64,000 nucleotides of DNA from Clostridium kluyveri DSM 555 (GTDB lineage: Bacteria; Bacillota; Clostridia; Clostridiales; Clostridiaceae), in NCBI RefSeq assembly GCF_000016505.1, contig NC_009706.1:3596001-3660000 (forward strand), read 5' to 3'. The notes beneath the pieces are model-generated. The model did not search any database. It was not told where the DNA came from and was given only the letters and a program-made list of their open reading frames with translations. Below, one piece after another: positions 8,770-19,312 of this stretch; the stretch's first letter is position 1, and each line of letters opens with the position of its first letter. Position numbers and translations under genes: made by a program.

Positions 8770-9726
8770 TCATGCTAATGCTTCTGCTATTTCATATAGT
8801 TTCTCATCAAATTTTCTTGGCGTATTTAAGGCCTCATCTATGTTTAAATCAATAATCTTTTCCTCTTTAATACCAATAACTCGTGAAGTTTTTCCCTCTT
8901 CCAATAGCTCAACTGCTCTATATCCAAACCTTGAAGCCAATATTCTATCCCTGCAAGTAGGACTGCCTCCTCGCTGAATATGTCCTAATTTTGTAGCTCT
9001 AGCTTCTATTCCAGTAACATACTGTATCTTTTTCGCTAAAGCCTCACCCCCTCCTATACCTTCTGCTAACACTATCAAATTATGCACTTTGCCATTTAGC
9101 TTTGCCTCCAATACATTTTTACACAATTCTTCTTCTTCATATCCTTTTTCCGGTATAATTATATTTTCAGCCCCACCGGCAAGTCCTGCATAAAGAGCTA
9201 TATCTCCACAGTTTCTTCCCATAACTTCTACAATACTTACCCTTTGATGGGCTGTAGAAGTATCTCTTAACTTATTAATTGCATCTAAAACTGTATTTGT
9301 TGCCGTATCAAATCCTATGGTAAAGTCCGTATACGCTAGGTCATTATCTATAGTTCCAGGTATGCCAATGGTAGCTATGCCTAATTTGGATAATTCCTGA
9401 GCTCCCTTGAAGGAGCCATCTCCACCTATTACTATCAATCCGTCTACTTGAAACTTTTCCAGTATACCTACAGCTATTTTTTTACCTTTATCTGTTTTAA
9501 ACTCTTCCGATCTGGCAGTCTTTAATATAGTACCTCCCCGCTGTATAATATCTGCCACACTTTCTCTTTCCATAGGTACTACTTCTCCATTCATGAGTCC
9601 CCTATATCCTCTTTCTATCCCCAGTATATTGAAATTCTTATCCAAGGCAGTCCTTACCACTGCTCTTATGGCAGCATTCATACCTGGTGCATCTCCCCCA
9701 CTAGTTAACACAGCTATTTTTTTCAT
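8770..9726 (-). CDS. pfkA: ATP-dependent 6-phosphofructokinase
   Basis: This enzyme phosphorylates fructose 6-phosphate to fructose 1,6-bisphosphate, the committed step of glycolysis. The 319-residue length equals that of well-studied bacterial PfkA. It shows GGDAPGMNAAIRA (10-22), GGDGS for ATP, PGTIDND with the catalytic Asp, and MGRNCGDIAL. GGDGS with Gly, not Asp, after the GG pair is typical of ATP-using enzymes. ATG 9726 follows GGGAGG; the in-frame ATG at 9741 overlaps that ribosome site and is rejected. pfkA-pyk after dnaE repeats the order found in Bacillus. Confidence 0.96.
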   Translation of the reverse strand: MKKIAVLTSGGDAPGMNAAIRAVVRTALDKNFNILGIERGYRGLMNGEVVPMERESVADIIQRGGTILKTARSEEFKTDKGKKIAVGILEKFQVDGLIVIGGDGSFKGAQELSKLGIATIGIPGTIDNDLAYTDFTIGFDTATNTVLDAINKLRDTSTAHQRVSIVEVMGRNCGDIALYAGLAGGAENIIIPEKGYEEEELCKNVLEAKLNGKVHNLIVLAEGIGGGEALAKKIQYVTGIEARATKLGHIQRGGSPTCRDRILASRFGYRAVELLEEGKTSRVIGIKEEKIIDLNIDEALNTPRKFDEKLYEIAEALA

Positions 9727-9928
9727 ACACAAACCTCCCATAATTACAGGGAACCAAATATCCCCGCCAACTTAAAGCAAATTTCTATCTAACCTGTTAA
9801 TTTTATTTATACCACACTTATGTATTTTTTACCATAAAATAATCAGCTCTATTCAATTTACACTTATACAGTAAAAAAGTTTTCTTTAATATTTTGTTTA
9901 CTTTACAATAAAATATACAAATTTCATC

Positions 9929-12900
9929 TTATATAATTTTTACATTGCTATCTCCAAATCTTTTTTTCAATATACCCATAAGATCTGGATCGGATTTTAC
10001 CCACAGATCTCTATCCAATCTGAATTTTTTTCTCTCCTTTTGCGTACATAAATACACCGGAACACTTCCACTAAAATTTATAAGTAAAGGTTTCACTTCT
10101 TTCAATGTATTTCTTATATCCTGCTGTTCTTTAATTAATATATAAAGTTTTTCCGTATCTATTCTCATAAGAGGTTCTATAATTTCACAAATCAATTTAG
10201 GCTGTTCCTCTTCTCTAATGCTTATTCTGCCCTTTACTAAAACCATGGAATCATCATAAATTAGACTTTTAAATCTCTGAAAATTTTTAGAGAATATTAT
10301 TATTTCCATGATCCCATATAAATCTTCTAATCTGGCAAAAGCCATCATGTCATTATTCTTGGTAATCTTTCTAGATACCTGTGATAATATTCCTCCAATT
10401 ATAACCTTATCCCCATCTCTTACTCTTGATTCTTCTATGAAACTTTCTTCTAATGTCTCCCGGGTTATTATGTCTGATATTTTAGTATCTGTCTGCAATT
10501 TTAAAGTTTTCTCATACTCATCTAAAGGATGACCTGAAAGATACAAACCCGTCATTTCCTTTTCCATGGACAGCATATCTCTTTTCATAAATTCTTTTAT
10601 AGAAGGGTATTGTATTTCTATACTGCTGTCTTCTATCTGAGAAAAAAGACTTATCTGTCCTTTTATATTTTTTTTCCTTGAATTTATGACACTGTCAATT
10701 ATTTTTTCATATACTAAACTCAATTGTGAACGATATTTTCCAAAGCAATCAAAAGCTCCTGCCTTAATTAAGCTTTCCACCACTCTTTTATTTATTGATT
10801 GTATCTCTATATTACTACAAAAATCCACTAAATCTTTAAATTTACCATGTTTTAATCTAGATTTAACTATACTGTCTATTATATTTTCTCCAACATTTTT
10901 TACAGCAGACAATCCAAATCTTATTCTGCCATCTTCTACTGTAAATTTTGCATAACTTTCATTAATACTAGGAGGTAGTACTTCTATTCCAATGCCTTTT
11001 GCAAATCTTATATAATACGCCACCTTTTCACTATCGCCTTTTACACTGTTTAGCATTGCCGCTGTAAATTCTGTAGGATAATAATGCATTAGATATGCTG
11101 TCTGGAATGCCACTACAGCATAAGCAGCAGCATGTGATTTGTTAAATGCATAGGATGCAAAATCTATCATGGAATCAAATATATCATTGGCAGCCTTTTC
11201 AGATATGCCGTTTCTTATACATCCAGGTACTTCTACTTTTCCATTTTCATCTACTATTCCATATATAAAGTTACGCCTTTCCTCTTCCATAACATGGTGC
11301 TTTTTCTTAGACATTGCACGCCTTACCAGATCACTTCTTCCCATGGAGTAACCTGCCAGATCTCTTACAATCTGCATTACCTGTTCTTGATACACCATGC
11401 ACCCATAAGTAACAGATAGTATATGTTCAAGCTGGGGGGTTACATAATTAATTTCATGAACACTATTTTTATTTTTAATATATTTTGGTATTTCAGCTAT
11501 AGGTCCCGGTCTATAAAGGCTGATTCCGGCTATTATATCCTCCAGAGAATCTGGTTTCAATTCTTTCATGAAAGAGGTCATTCCCGGAGATTCAAGTTGA
11601 AAAACTCCTACAGTTTTTCCCTGTCCTATCATATCATACACTGCTTTATCATCATAATCTATGTTATCTAAATCAATGCTTTTTCCCTTATTTTCTTTAA
11701 TCATGGTTAGAGCATCCCTTAAAACTGTCAAGGTTCTAAGTCCTAAAAAGTCCATTTTTAAGAGACCAAGTTCCTCTAATGTATTCATAGTGAATTGAGT
11801 TACTATATTACCTTCATTTTTCTGGAGGGGTACATAATTTACTAAAGGTTTTGAAGCTATAACCACTCCTGCCGCATGGGTAGACGTATGTCTTGGAAGT
11901 CCTTCAAGCGCTCTTGCTACATCTATTAACTCTTTAGTTCTAAGCTCCTCTTCATAGGCTCCTTTAAGTTCAGGATTAATTTCAAGGGCCTTATCTATAG
12001 TTATATTTAAGATTGTAGGAATCATTTTAGCTATTCTATCTACTTCTCCATAAGGGTAATTCATTGCCCTTCCCACATCTCTTATACATGCTCTGGCGGC
12101 CATGGTTCCAAAAGTTACAATTTGTGATACATTGTTTTTACCGTACTTTCCCACTACATAATCTATGACTTCCCCTCTTCTCTCATAACAAAAGTCACTA
12201 TCAATATCCGGCATGGATATTCTCTCTGGATTCAAGAAACGTTCAAATATGAGGTTATATTTTATGGGATCTACTTTAGTAATTCCAAGGGTATATGCAA
12301 CTATTGAGCCAGCTCCGCTGCCCCTGCCCGGTCCTGTCATAATTCCATTTTGCACGGCAAAACTTATAAAATCCCAAACTATTAAAAAATAATCTACATA
12401 TCCCATTTTCTTTATTATATCTAACTCATATTCCAGTCTATTTATTAAATTGTCATCTATATTCTTATATCTTTTTTTAAGCCCCTTATAACACAGTTCT
12501 TTCATATACTCATAAGGGTCTATACCTTCTTTAAGAGGAAATTTAGGTAGTTTTGAATTGTGAAACTCATAGTCAAAACTGCACTGGTCTGCTATTTTAA
12601 CTGTATTTTCCAGAGCCTCTGGCACATGAGAAAACATTTCATACATTTGTTCTGGAGATTTTAAATAAAATTCATCTGAAGGATATCTCATCCTCTGTTC
12701 TTCGTCCACAGTTTTCCCTGTCTGTATACAAAGCAAAACATCATGAGACCTATAATCCTCTTTTCTTATATAGTGTACATCATTTGTTGCAACTAAAGGA
12801 ATATTAAGTTCTTTTGACATGGATATCAGTTCCTGGTTTATTTTCAGTTGTTCTTCTATACCATGATATTGAAGTTCAAGGTAAAATCCTTCTTTAAATA

Positions 12901-13405
12901 TCTTTTGGTAAAAAAGAGCTATTTCCTTAGCTGTCTTTATATTATCTTTCAGTATATTCGCCTGTACTTCACCACTCATGCAGGCACTTAATGCTATTAA
13001 CCCTTCACTATGTTCCCTTAGATAGTCATGGTCTACTCTTGGTTTATAATAAAATCCTTCAATAGAAGCTGTAGAAACTATTTTCATCAAATTTTTATAT
13101 CCTTCTTTATTTTTTACCAAGAGTACTAAGTGATAGTTCCCATTTTCCCCATTATTTTGTTTTACATACATAGACTTTTGGGATACATATATTTCACACC
13201 CTATTATAGGTTTAATTCCCTGTGCTTTAGCTTCTTTATAGAACTCCACACAACCATACATACTCCCATGATCTGTTATAGCAATGCTGTCCATCTCTAA
13301 TTCCTTAGCTCTGGCTATAAGTTCTGAAATTTTGGCTGAAGAATCTAAGAGAGAGTATTCTGTATGCTGGTGCAGGCTTACCCATTTATATTTTTTATCA
13401 CCCAT
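9929..13405 (-). CDS. dnaE: DNA polymerase III subunit alpha
   Basis: This is a replicative DNA polymerase subunit of 1158 residues. An N-terminal PHP domain starts with LHQHTEYSLLD, then comes the C-family polymerase core with GPGRGSGAGS and PDIDSDF (metal-binding aspartates near 398-403), then helix-hairpin-helix and OB-fold regions with SINKRVVESLIKAGAFD and an HPL motif. Firmicutes normally also have PolC; this is the DnaE partner, which in Bacillus extends primers. The start ATG 13405 lies 13 bases from its GGAGG site, because a two-codon ORF sits between them. pfkA follows after about 200 bases. Confidence 0.96.
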   Translation of the reverse strand: MGDKKYKWVSLHQHTEYSLLDSSAKISELIARAKELEMDSIAITDHGSMYGCVEFYKEAKAQGIKPIIGCEIYVSQKSMYVKQNNGENGNYHLVLLVKNKEGYKNLMKIVSTASIEGFYYKPRVDHDYLREHSEGLIALSACMSGEVQANILKDNIKTAKEIALFYQKIFKEGFYLELQYHGIEEQLKINQELISMSKELNIPLVATNDVHYIRKEDYRSHDVLLCIQTGKTVDEEQRMRYPSDEFYLKSPEQMYEMFSHVPEALENTVKIADQCSFDYEFHNSKLPKFPLKEGIDPYEYMKELCYKGLKKRYKNIDDNLINRLEYELDIIKKMGYVDYFLIVWDFISFAVQNGIMTGPGRGSGAGSIVAYTLGITKVDPIKYNLIFERFLNPERISMPDIDSDFCYERRGEVIDYVVGKYGKNNVSQIVTFGTMAARACIRDVGRAMNYPYGEVDRIAKMIPTILNITIDKALEINPELKGAYEEELRTKELIDVARALEGLPRHTSTHAAGVVIASKPLVNYVPLQKNEGNIVTQFTMNTLEELGLLKMDFLGLRTLTVLRDALTMIKENKGKSIDLDNIDYDDKAVYDMIGQGKTVGVFQLESPGMTSFMKELKPDSLEDIIAGISLYRPGPIAEIPKYIKNKNSVHEINYVTPQLEHILSVTYGCMVYQEQVMQIVRDLAGYSMGRSDLVRRAMSKKKHHVMEEERRNFIYGIVDENGKVEVPGCIRNGISEKAANDIFDSMIDFASYAFNKSHAAAYAVVAFQTAYLMHYYPTEFTAAMLNSVKGDSEKVAYYIRFAKGIGIEVLPPSINESYAKFTVEDGRIRFGLSAVKNVGENIIDSIVKSRLKHGKFKDLVDFCSNIEIQSINKRVVESLIKAGAFDCFGKYRSQLSLVYEKIIDSVINSRKKNIKGQISLFSQIEDSSIEIQYPSIKEFMKRDMLSMEKEMTGLYLSGHPLDEYEKTLKLQTDTKISDIITRETLEESFIEESRVRDGDKVIIGGILSQVSRKITKNNDMMAFARLEDLYGIMEIIIFSKNFQRFKSLIYDDSMVLVKGRISIREEEQPKLICEIIEPLMRIDTEKLYILIKEQQDIRNTLKEVKPLLINFSGSVPVYLCTQKERKKFRLDRDLWVKSDPDLMGILKKRFGDSNVKII

Positions 13406-13531
13406 TTAAAACATTCTTCCTCCTTCTTTATAAAATCATTTGTGAATTATGACATTTTCCCTACAGTCTTCAGATAAAAAATAACCGGCCATCACGCCAG
13501 TCTACCTCACATCAAAGCTTTATAAAATATA

Positions 13532-14836
13532 TTATTTTCTTATTATCCTTGCAGACAAAATAGATTTTCCGGCTATATTCTTATTATTAAACATATTTAC
13601 CTCTACCTTGCAGTGATTTATTCCAAGGTCTATTACATCAATATATATTTCAATCTGATTATCTATTTGTACAGGTTTTATAAAATATGTGCTTATACTG
13701 TCCACTACCAGCATATTGGCATTACTTTTCTGTCTTAAAGTCACAATGGCCATAGTAGACAAAATCATATTTAAAGAACTCCATGAAGCTGTCCCTATAT
13801 CATTTAACATCTCTGGAGTTATCTTTCCTATAAAACAAAACTTGTTATCCCTTACCTGCCACTGAAATTTCTTCAATATCAGATCTTCTAATGTCTCTCC
13901 TACTTGAGGCTGTCTTGCCATATAATGAAGTGCTTTTATTATATCTCTTTTAGTTATAATTCCTATGAGTTTTTTATGATTTACCACTGGAAATACTTCC
14001 AGTCCTTTTAAATCCATCATATGGGCTGCATAAGCCACTGTAGTTTTGGGTTTTACTACAATAGGATCTTTATTCATTATCTTACTTAAAGGTTCATTAT
14101 CTGAATTACAATTTGACAGATCCTCTGAAGATACAATTCCTACTACTCTTTTTTTGTTGTCTATCACAGGATATATTTTATAATTAACTTTTTCCATGAC
14201 TTTTTTCCATACATGCACCGTATCTGTATCCTTAAGATAACAAGGATCATTTTGCATTATATCTTCCACAAGAACTATTTCTTTTTTTATCAAATTTTCT
14301 GAAAGTGCTCTATTTATCATACTTGCCACTGTAAAGGTATCATAATTTGCAGATATTATTGGAAGACATTTCCTATTTGCCAATTCCTTTATTTCACTGC
14401 TGCATTTAAAGCCTCCTGTTATAAGAACTCCTGCCCCATTTAAAAGAGCAAGTTTTTGAACGTCCTCTCTGTTACCTGTTATAACCAGACAGTCTTTTTC
14501 TATATACTGCTTCATAGTGTCTATGGTCATGGCTCCTATTATAAAGTTATGTAATATCTTATATATCCCCTCTTTTCCCCCAAGCAAATTTCCATCCATA
14601 ATATTTATAACATCCCCATAAGTTAATTTTTCTATATTTTTCTTTTCAACCTTTTCTATCCTTACGGTTCCTACTCTAGGAATGGTAGTAACTATGCCAA
14701 GATCAGCAGAATGTTTTATGGCTCTATATACAGTCCCATGACTAACACCCAATTCACTGGCTACACTCCTAACTGAAATTCTAGTCCCAGCCTTTAATGA
14801 AAGTATATATTTCATTAGCTTTTCATGTTTTGACAT
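13532..14836 (-). CDS. HTH-DRTGG-CBS-hotdog regulator (YtoI-like)
   Basis: This multidomain cytosolic protein of 434 residues has a winged-helix HTH at 1-55 (SVASELGVSHGTVYRAI), a DRTGG domain at about 70-185 (LLNGAGVLITGGF), two CBS domains at about 190-310 that may bind adenine nucleotides, and a C-terminal hotdog thioesterase-like fold at about 325-430. The same arrangement is known from Bacillus YtoI, whose gene also lies near dnaE. Its regulatory targets and ligand are not known. It starts 11 bases after whiA. Confidence 0.85.
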   Translation of the reverse strand: MSKHEKLMKYILSLKAGTRISVRSVASELGVSHGTVYRAIKHSADLGIVTTIPRVGTVRIEKVEKKNIEKLTYGDVINIMDGNLLGGKEGIYKILHNFIIGAMTIDTMKQYIEKDCLVITGNREDVQKLALLNGAGVLITGGFKCSSEIKELANRKCLPIISANYDTFTVASMINRALSENLIKKEIVLVEDIMQNDPCYLKDTDTVHVWKKVMEKVNYKIYPVIDNKKRVVGIVSSEDLSNCNSDNEPLSKIMNKDPIVVKPKTTVAYAAHMMDLKGLEVFPVVNHKKLIGIITKRDIIKALHYMARQPQVGETLEDLILKKFQWQVRDNKFCFIGKITPEMLNDIGTASWSSLNMILSTMAIVTLRQKSNANMLVVDSISTYFIKPVQIDNQIEIYIDVIDLGINHCKVEVNMFNNKNIAGKSILSARIIRK

Positions 14837-14847
14837 TCAACAAGTTC

Positions 14848-15798
14848 CTACCTTTCTTTTCTTAGTTCCTCCGCTATTTTTTCAATTCTTCTCAATCTAT
14901 GATTTACCCCTGATTTACCTACTTTTGGGGTCAGCATTTCACCTAACTCCTTTAGGGATTCATCTGGATATTTTAATCTTAACTGTGCAATTTCTTTTAA
15001 ATTAGTAGGAAGTCTATTTAACCCTATTTCTCGTTGTATAAGTTTTATACTTTCAGATTGTCTTACAGATGCATTTACAGTTTTACTTAAATTTGCAGTT
15101 TCACAATTTACAAGCCTATTAACATTATTTCTCATTTCCTTTATTATTCTTATGTTCTCCAATTCAAGAAGAGAAGAATGAGCCCCTATTATATTTAATA
15201 GATCTACTATTTGTTCTCCCTCTTTAATGTAAATTATAAAACTATTTTTTCTCTGTATTACTTTAGAATTTAACCCATATCCATTTATAAGTCTACTCAA
15301 TTCTTTAGCATATTCATTGTTATGGGTAACAAATTCAAGATGATAGGTTTTTTCCGGGTTGCTGATACTACCTCCTCCTAAAAAAGCCCCTTTAATATAG
15401 GCTCTTTTAAGCTGTTCACTTTCCATGATATTTTTAGGTATACTGTAATCTAAAGAGAAAACTCCCTCTTCTTCTTTTAAAATCCCCACTTTTTTAAGTA
15501 ATGATTTTACATCCATATTTTCCGTCATCATTATCATATAAACATTATTTTTCTTAAAGGAATTGTTCTTTTTAACAAGTATTTTGGTATGTATGTTAAA
15601 TTTATCCTTTAATATTCTAAATATAAGTCTAGCGGTAGCAGCATTTTCAGTAATTATTTTAAAATTAAACTGTTTATTTGCTCCTAAAAGCAAGGTTCCG
15701 CTCACTTTCATTATTGCAGATAATTCTGCCACCGCTTCTTTTTCACTAATAATTTTATATCTACAAATTTCATTTTTTACTCTCAATGAAAATGACAT
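14848..15798 (-). CDS. whiA: DNA-binding protein WhiA
   Basis: WhiA is a conserved Gram-positive protein linked to sporulation genes in Streptomyces and to division and chromosome segregation in Bacillus. The 316-residue protein has an N-terminal region like LAGLIDADG homing endonucleases without nuclease activity (GAFLGGGSISNPEKTYHLEF at about 135-155) and a C-terminal HTH (LKELGEMLTPKVGKSGVNHR at about 280-300). It sits in the widely conserved rapZ-yvcK-whiA cluster, 13 bases after yvcK. Confidence 0.96.
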   Translation of the reverse strand: MSFSLRVKNEICRYKIISEKEAVAELSAIMKVSGTLLLGANKQFNFKIITENAATARLIFRILKDKFNIHTKILVKKNNSFKKNNVYMIMMTENMDVKSLLKKVGILKEEEGVFSLDYSIPKNIMESEQLKRAYIKGAFLGGGSISNPEKTYHLEFVTHNNEYAKELSRLINGYGLNSKVIQRKNSFIIYIKEGEQIVDLLNIIGAHSSLLELENIRIIKEMRNNVNRLVNCETANLSKTVNASVRQSESIKLIQREIGLNRLPTNLKEIAQLRLKYPDESLKELGEMLTPKVGKSGVNHRLRRIEKIAEELRKER

Positions 15799-15811
15799 AT
15801 CTCTCTCCCAC

Positions 15812-17140
15812 TTACTTTTTATTTTCTTTTAACCTCTCTGACAAATAGAAATATTCTATTCTCTTCTTTCTATCATATAAAAGCTTTTTATCCATAATAG
15901 TTTCTATTAATATGGATGCTAATTTTTCAGAGTTATGCCTTATTAAGCCATTTTTAATACTTATAAAATCTCCTTCAATAACTTTTACGCCTAAAGAAGA
16001 TACCTTATCATCATTTATCTTTACCAAATGGGATTCTTCTTCTTTGTATTTCCCTTCTAATTCTACATCTATTTTTCCCACATTGACGATAACATAATCC
16101 ATTATATCATTTCCTACATGCTTAAAAATAGTACTTATATGATCCTCCACGGAAAATCCATCTGTTTCTCCCGGCTGGGTCATTATATTTGAAACATACA
16201 GCCTTATAGCCGGGGTTTTTCTTACTGCATTTGCTATATCTTTTACCAAAAGATTCGGAATTACACTGGTATAAAGACTTCCTGGTCCCAATATTATGGC
16301 ATCTGCTTCTAATATGGCATCCACTGCTTCCCTTAAAGCCCTAGCATTTTCAGGTTCTATGAATATTTTATCTATACAGGTATTTTGAACAGTAGCCTGA
16401 TAGGGAATATTGGATTCTCCAGATACTACAGTGCCATTCTTTAATCTTGCCTTTAAGACCAAATTATCTAAGGTAACTGGCATTACCCTTCCTGTTACCG
16501 CAAGCACAGAACTCATTTTATGAACAGCCTCTTCAAAGTTTCCTGATATGCCATCCATAGCTGCTAGAAATAAATTGCCAAAACTCTGATTCTTCAGCCT
16601 TCCATCTTTAAATCTATATTGTAAAAGTTCTTCCATAAGAGGCTCCGTATCTGCAAGGGCCATTATACAGTTTCTTATATCTCCAGGGGGAAGCATTCCA
16701 AGATCCTCTCTAAGATCTCCAGAACCCCCTCCATCATCTGCCACGGTAACTATAGCTGTTATATTTGAAGTATAATACTTAAGACCTCTAAGCATAGTAG
16801 AAAGGCCAGTGCCTCCCCCTATAGCAACAATTTTAGGCCCCTTGACTAATAAACGTTTCTCATATATTAAGTTTTCTAACTTCTTAGAATCTAAAGATAC
16901 ACTCAAATATCCCTTATTTATAAGGGCTATTATAGATCTCATTCCCTGAGTTACAGAAATATATACTACAAAAATTCCTGATACCATCAAGAATATATAA
17001 AAAGATATATAATAAAAACTATAGAATCTTCTATTTATAAACTCAATTACCCCAAATATTATAAAAAGTACTCCCATAGCCCCCAGCATAACCCATCTTT
17101 TAACCTTAATGCCAGGTCTAAACCAATCTATAATCTTCAT
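15812..17140 (-). CDS. yvcK: YvcK/GlmR-family protein with N-terminal membrane anchor
   Basis: This 442-residue protein belongs to the YvcK/CofD-like family. In Bacillus it binds UDP-GlcNAc, is needed for growth on gluconeogenic carbon, and stimulates GlmS. The nucleotide-binding loop [14 protein letters not shown] lies near 107-120, followed by [14 protein letters not shown]. Unlike the shorter Bacillus protein (about 320 residues), it has roughly 100 extra N-terminal residues with two membrane helices (about 16-36 and 41-62), so it should be tethered to the membrane; similar long forms occur in other clostridia. Its ATG overlaps the rapZ stop as ATGA. Confidence 0.92.
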   Translation of the reverse strand: MKIIDWFRPGIKVKRWVMLGAMGVLFIIFGVIEFINRRFYSFYYISFYIFLMVSGIFVVYISVTQGMRSIIALINKGYLSVSLDSKKLENLIYEKRLLVKGPKIVAIGGGTGLSTMLRGLKYYTSNITAIVTVADDGGGSGDLREDLGMLPPGDIRNCIMALADTEPLMEELLQYRFKDGRLKNQSFGNLFLAAMDGISGNFEEAVHKMSSVLAVTGRVMPVTLDNLVLKARLKNGTVVSGESNIPYQATVQNTCIDKIFIEPENARALREAVDAILEADAIILGPGSLYTSVIPNLLVKDIANAVRKTPAIRLYVSNIMTQPGETDGFSVEDHISTIFKHVGNDIMDYVIVNVGKIDVELEGKYKEEESHLVKINDDKVSSLGVKVIEGDFISIKNGLIRHNSEKLASILIETIMDKKLLYDRKKRIEYFYLSERLKENKK

Positions 17141-18018
17141 AGCTTTTTACCACCTTTAATATCTTCTTCTATATCCCTGTGGTCTATATTCACTCTATGG
17201 CCATTATCTTTTAATCTGTTATAAATCGTATTTGCAATAGTCACAGAACGGTGTCTCCCCCCTGTACATCCTATAGATACAATAAGCTGTCTTTTACCTT
17301 CCTTCAAATAATTTGGTATTAGAAATTCAAGCATATCCTCCAATTTATCTATAAACTTAACAGTTTCCTTAAAGTCCATTATATAGTCAACTACGATTTT
17401 ATCTCTGCCGGAATGATTTTTAAGTTCAGGAATATAGAAAGGATTAGGTAAAAATCTCACATCAAATACCAAATCCGAATCAACAGGTATACCATATTTA
17501 AATCCAAAAGAAAGCACAGTAACTATCAATTGAGTCTCCATTTGGCCTTCTTCGGAATATATCCTCGTTATCTCTTCTCTGAGTTCTCTTGTTGCCAGTT
17601 TAGATGTATCTATTATGTTATCTGATCTATCTTTTATTTCTCTAAGTCTACTTCTTTCCATAAGTATTCCATTTAAGATTCTGCCATCAGGTGCCAGAGG
17701 GTGTTTTCTTCTAGATTCCTTAAATCTTTTAATCAGTACTTCATCTGAAGCATCTAAAAATAATATTTCATATTTATATCCTTGTTTTTGTAGATAATTT
17801 AAGCTTTCAAATATATCATCAAAAAACTGTCCTCCCCTTATATCTATAACAAGAGCTATCTTGTCAATTTTTCCATCAGTTTGATAACAGGCCTCTGCAA
17901 ATTTAGGTATTAGTGTAGGGGGTAAATTATCTACACAAAAAAATCCTAAATCTTCTAAATTTCTTATAGCTTGAGTTTTCCCTGCTCCAGACAATCCTGT
18001 TACTATAACAAATCTCAC
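17137..18018 (-). CDS. rapZ: RapZ/YvcJ nucleotide-binding protein
   Basis: This P-loop protein of 293 residues has Walker A GLSGAGKT at 8-15 and the conserved FCVDNLPP and [10 protein letters not shown] segments. In E. coli RapZ controls amino-sugar synthesis through small RNAs. In Bacillus YvcJ hydrolyses nucleotides and affects competence. The RNA role is not expected to carry over to clostridia. It is translationally coupled to yvcK through ATGA. Confidence 0.95.
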   Translation of the reverse strand: MRFVIVTGLSGAGKTQAIRNLEDLGFFCVDNLPPTLIPKFAEACYQTDGKIDKIALVIDIRGGQFFDDIFESLNYLQKQGYKYEILFLDASDEVLIKRFKESRRKHPLAPDGRILNGILMERSRLREIKDRSDNIIDTSKLATRELREEITRIYSEEGQMETQLIVTVLSFGFKYGIPVDSDLVFDVRFLPNPFYIPELKNHSGRDKIVVDYIMDFKETVKFIDKLEDMLEFLIPNYLKEGKRQLIVSIGCTGGRHRSVTIANTIYNRLKDNGHRVNIDHRDIEEDIKGGKKL

Positions 18019-18128
18019 AGTTACATCCCTCCATGAGCAATATTTTATTTAGTCATATCAAATTCACAATTATAGTACGTATTTATTTCTTAATTATAAC
18101 ATACCAATCTACTACAATAAATATAACT

Positions 18129-18165
18129 AAAAAGGAGAATCCAGTGCAATATACACTAATCCTCC
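18129..18165 (-). terminator. Intrinsic terminator after murB
   Basis: On the minus strand GGAGGAT (18165-18159) pairs with ATTCTCC (18140-18134), allowing one G-T pair, with an inner AGTG/CACT stem and then TTTTT. It lies just past the murB stop at 18188 and separates murB from rapZ. Confidence 0.75.
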
Positions 18166-18187
18166 AGCTTTAATGTCTTACCTCTAC

Positions 18188-19102
18188 CTAGTCTTCCCCT
18201 ATAATTCTAACTTCAGTATATAAATCTATATCAAAGTTTTGCCTTACCCTATCCTGTACAATAGATATTAAAGTCAAAATATCTTTTGCAGTAGCATTTC
18301 CTTTGTTTATTATAAAACCTGAGTGTTTTTCAGATACCTGTGCATCTCCTACACTTTCTCCTTTTAAGCCACTGTCTTCTATGAGCTTTGCAGCAAAATG
18401 TCCCTGGGGTCTTTTAAAGGTGCTTCCTGCTGAAGCATACTCCAAAGGTTGTTTTTCATTTCTTCTTCTGCTTAAGTCTTCTATACGATTCATTATATTT
18501 TCTTTATTGCCTTTTTCCAGATTAAATGTAACTTCCAAAATGGTATATCCATTTTTTAATATAGAACTCATTCTATACCCAAGTTCCATTTCTTCTCTAT
18601 TAAGTACTATAATTTCTCCACTATTACATATAACTTTAGCACTTTCTATTACATTTGAAATTTCTCCATTATAGGCGCCTGCGTTCATAGTAACTGCACC
18701 ACCCACACTTCCTGGTATTCCACAGGCAAACTCAAATCCTGTTAAACAGTTTTCTAATGCTGTGGTTGAAATATCCTTTAATGATACACCACTTTCTGTA
18801 ATGATTTTATTTCCTTTAACCTGAATTTTGTTTAACTTTACGAGCTTGATCATTACTCCCCTTATACCACCATCTTTTACCAGTAAATTAGAGCCATTTC
18901 CCATTATATAATAAGGTATATTTTCTTTTTTACATAATTTCACCACATCTACTACCTGGTTGAAATGTTTAGGGGTAAGTAATATATCTACAGGTCCTCC
19001 TACTTTAAATGAAGTATGTTCTTTCATAGGCTCATCTATTTTTATGTCCTCTATATCCAATATCTCTCTTAACTTTATAGCAAAATCTTCAAACTTATTC
19101 AT
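18188..19102 (-). CDS. murB: UDP-N-acetylmuramate dehydrogenase
   Basis: MurB reduces UDP-GlcNAc-enolpyruvate to UDP-N-acetylmuramic acid with NADPH and FAD, in cytosolic peptidoglycan precursor synthesis. The 304-residue protein shows the FAD-binding features NTSFKVGG-like start (HTSFKVGGP near 26-34), [15 protein letters not shown], and [20 protein letters not shown], plus [11 protein letters not shown] with the catalytic Ser. Length and the missing type I insertion fit a type II MurB. It lies upstream of rapZ with its own terminator. Confidence 0.96.
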
Positions 19103-19312
19103 CGTAAATATTCTCCTCGAAAATTAAAATTATGTACTATACTCAGTATAATGTATGTATAATTCTTAATCAATATTTAGATATACTCCTCCTAAAATCA
19201 GCAATACAATAACTGCTGCATTATTTAATCTACAATTTTCATATTTATTTAATACAGTTAATTATAATATATTATATTATAAAAATATATTGCCATATAA
19301 AACTAAATTTAT

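Noticed and set aside
19103-19312. Possible regulatory RNA between uvrC and murB
   Set aside because: Only AT-rich sequence is visible, with no conserved motif or stable stem.
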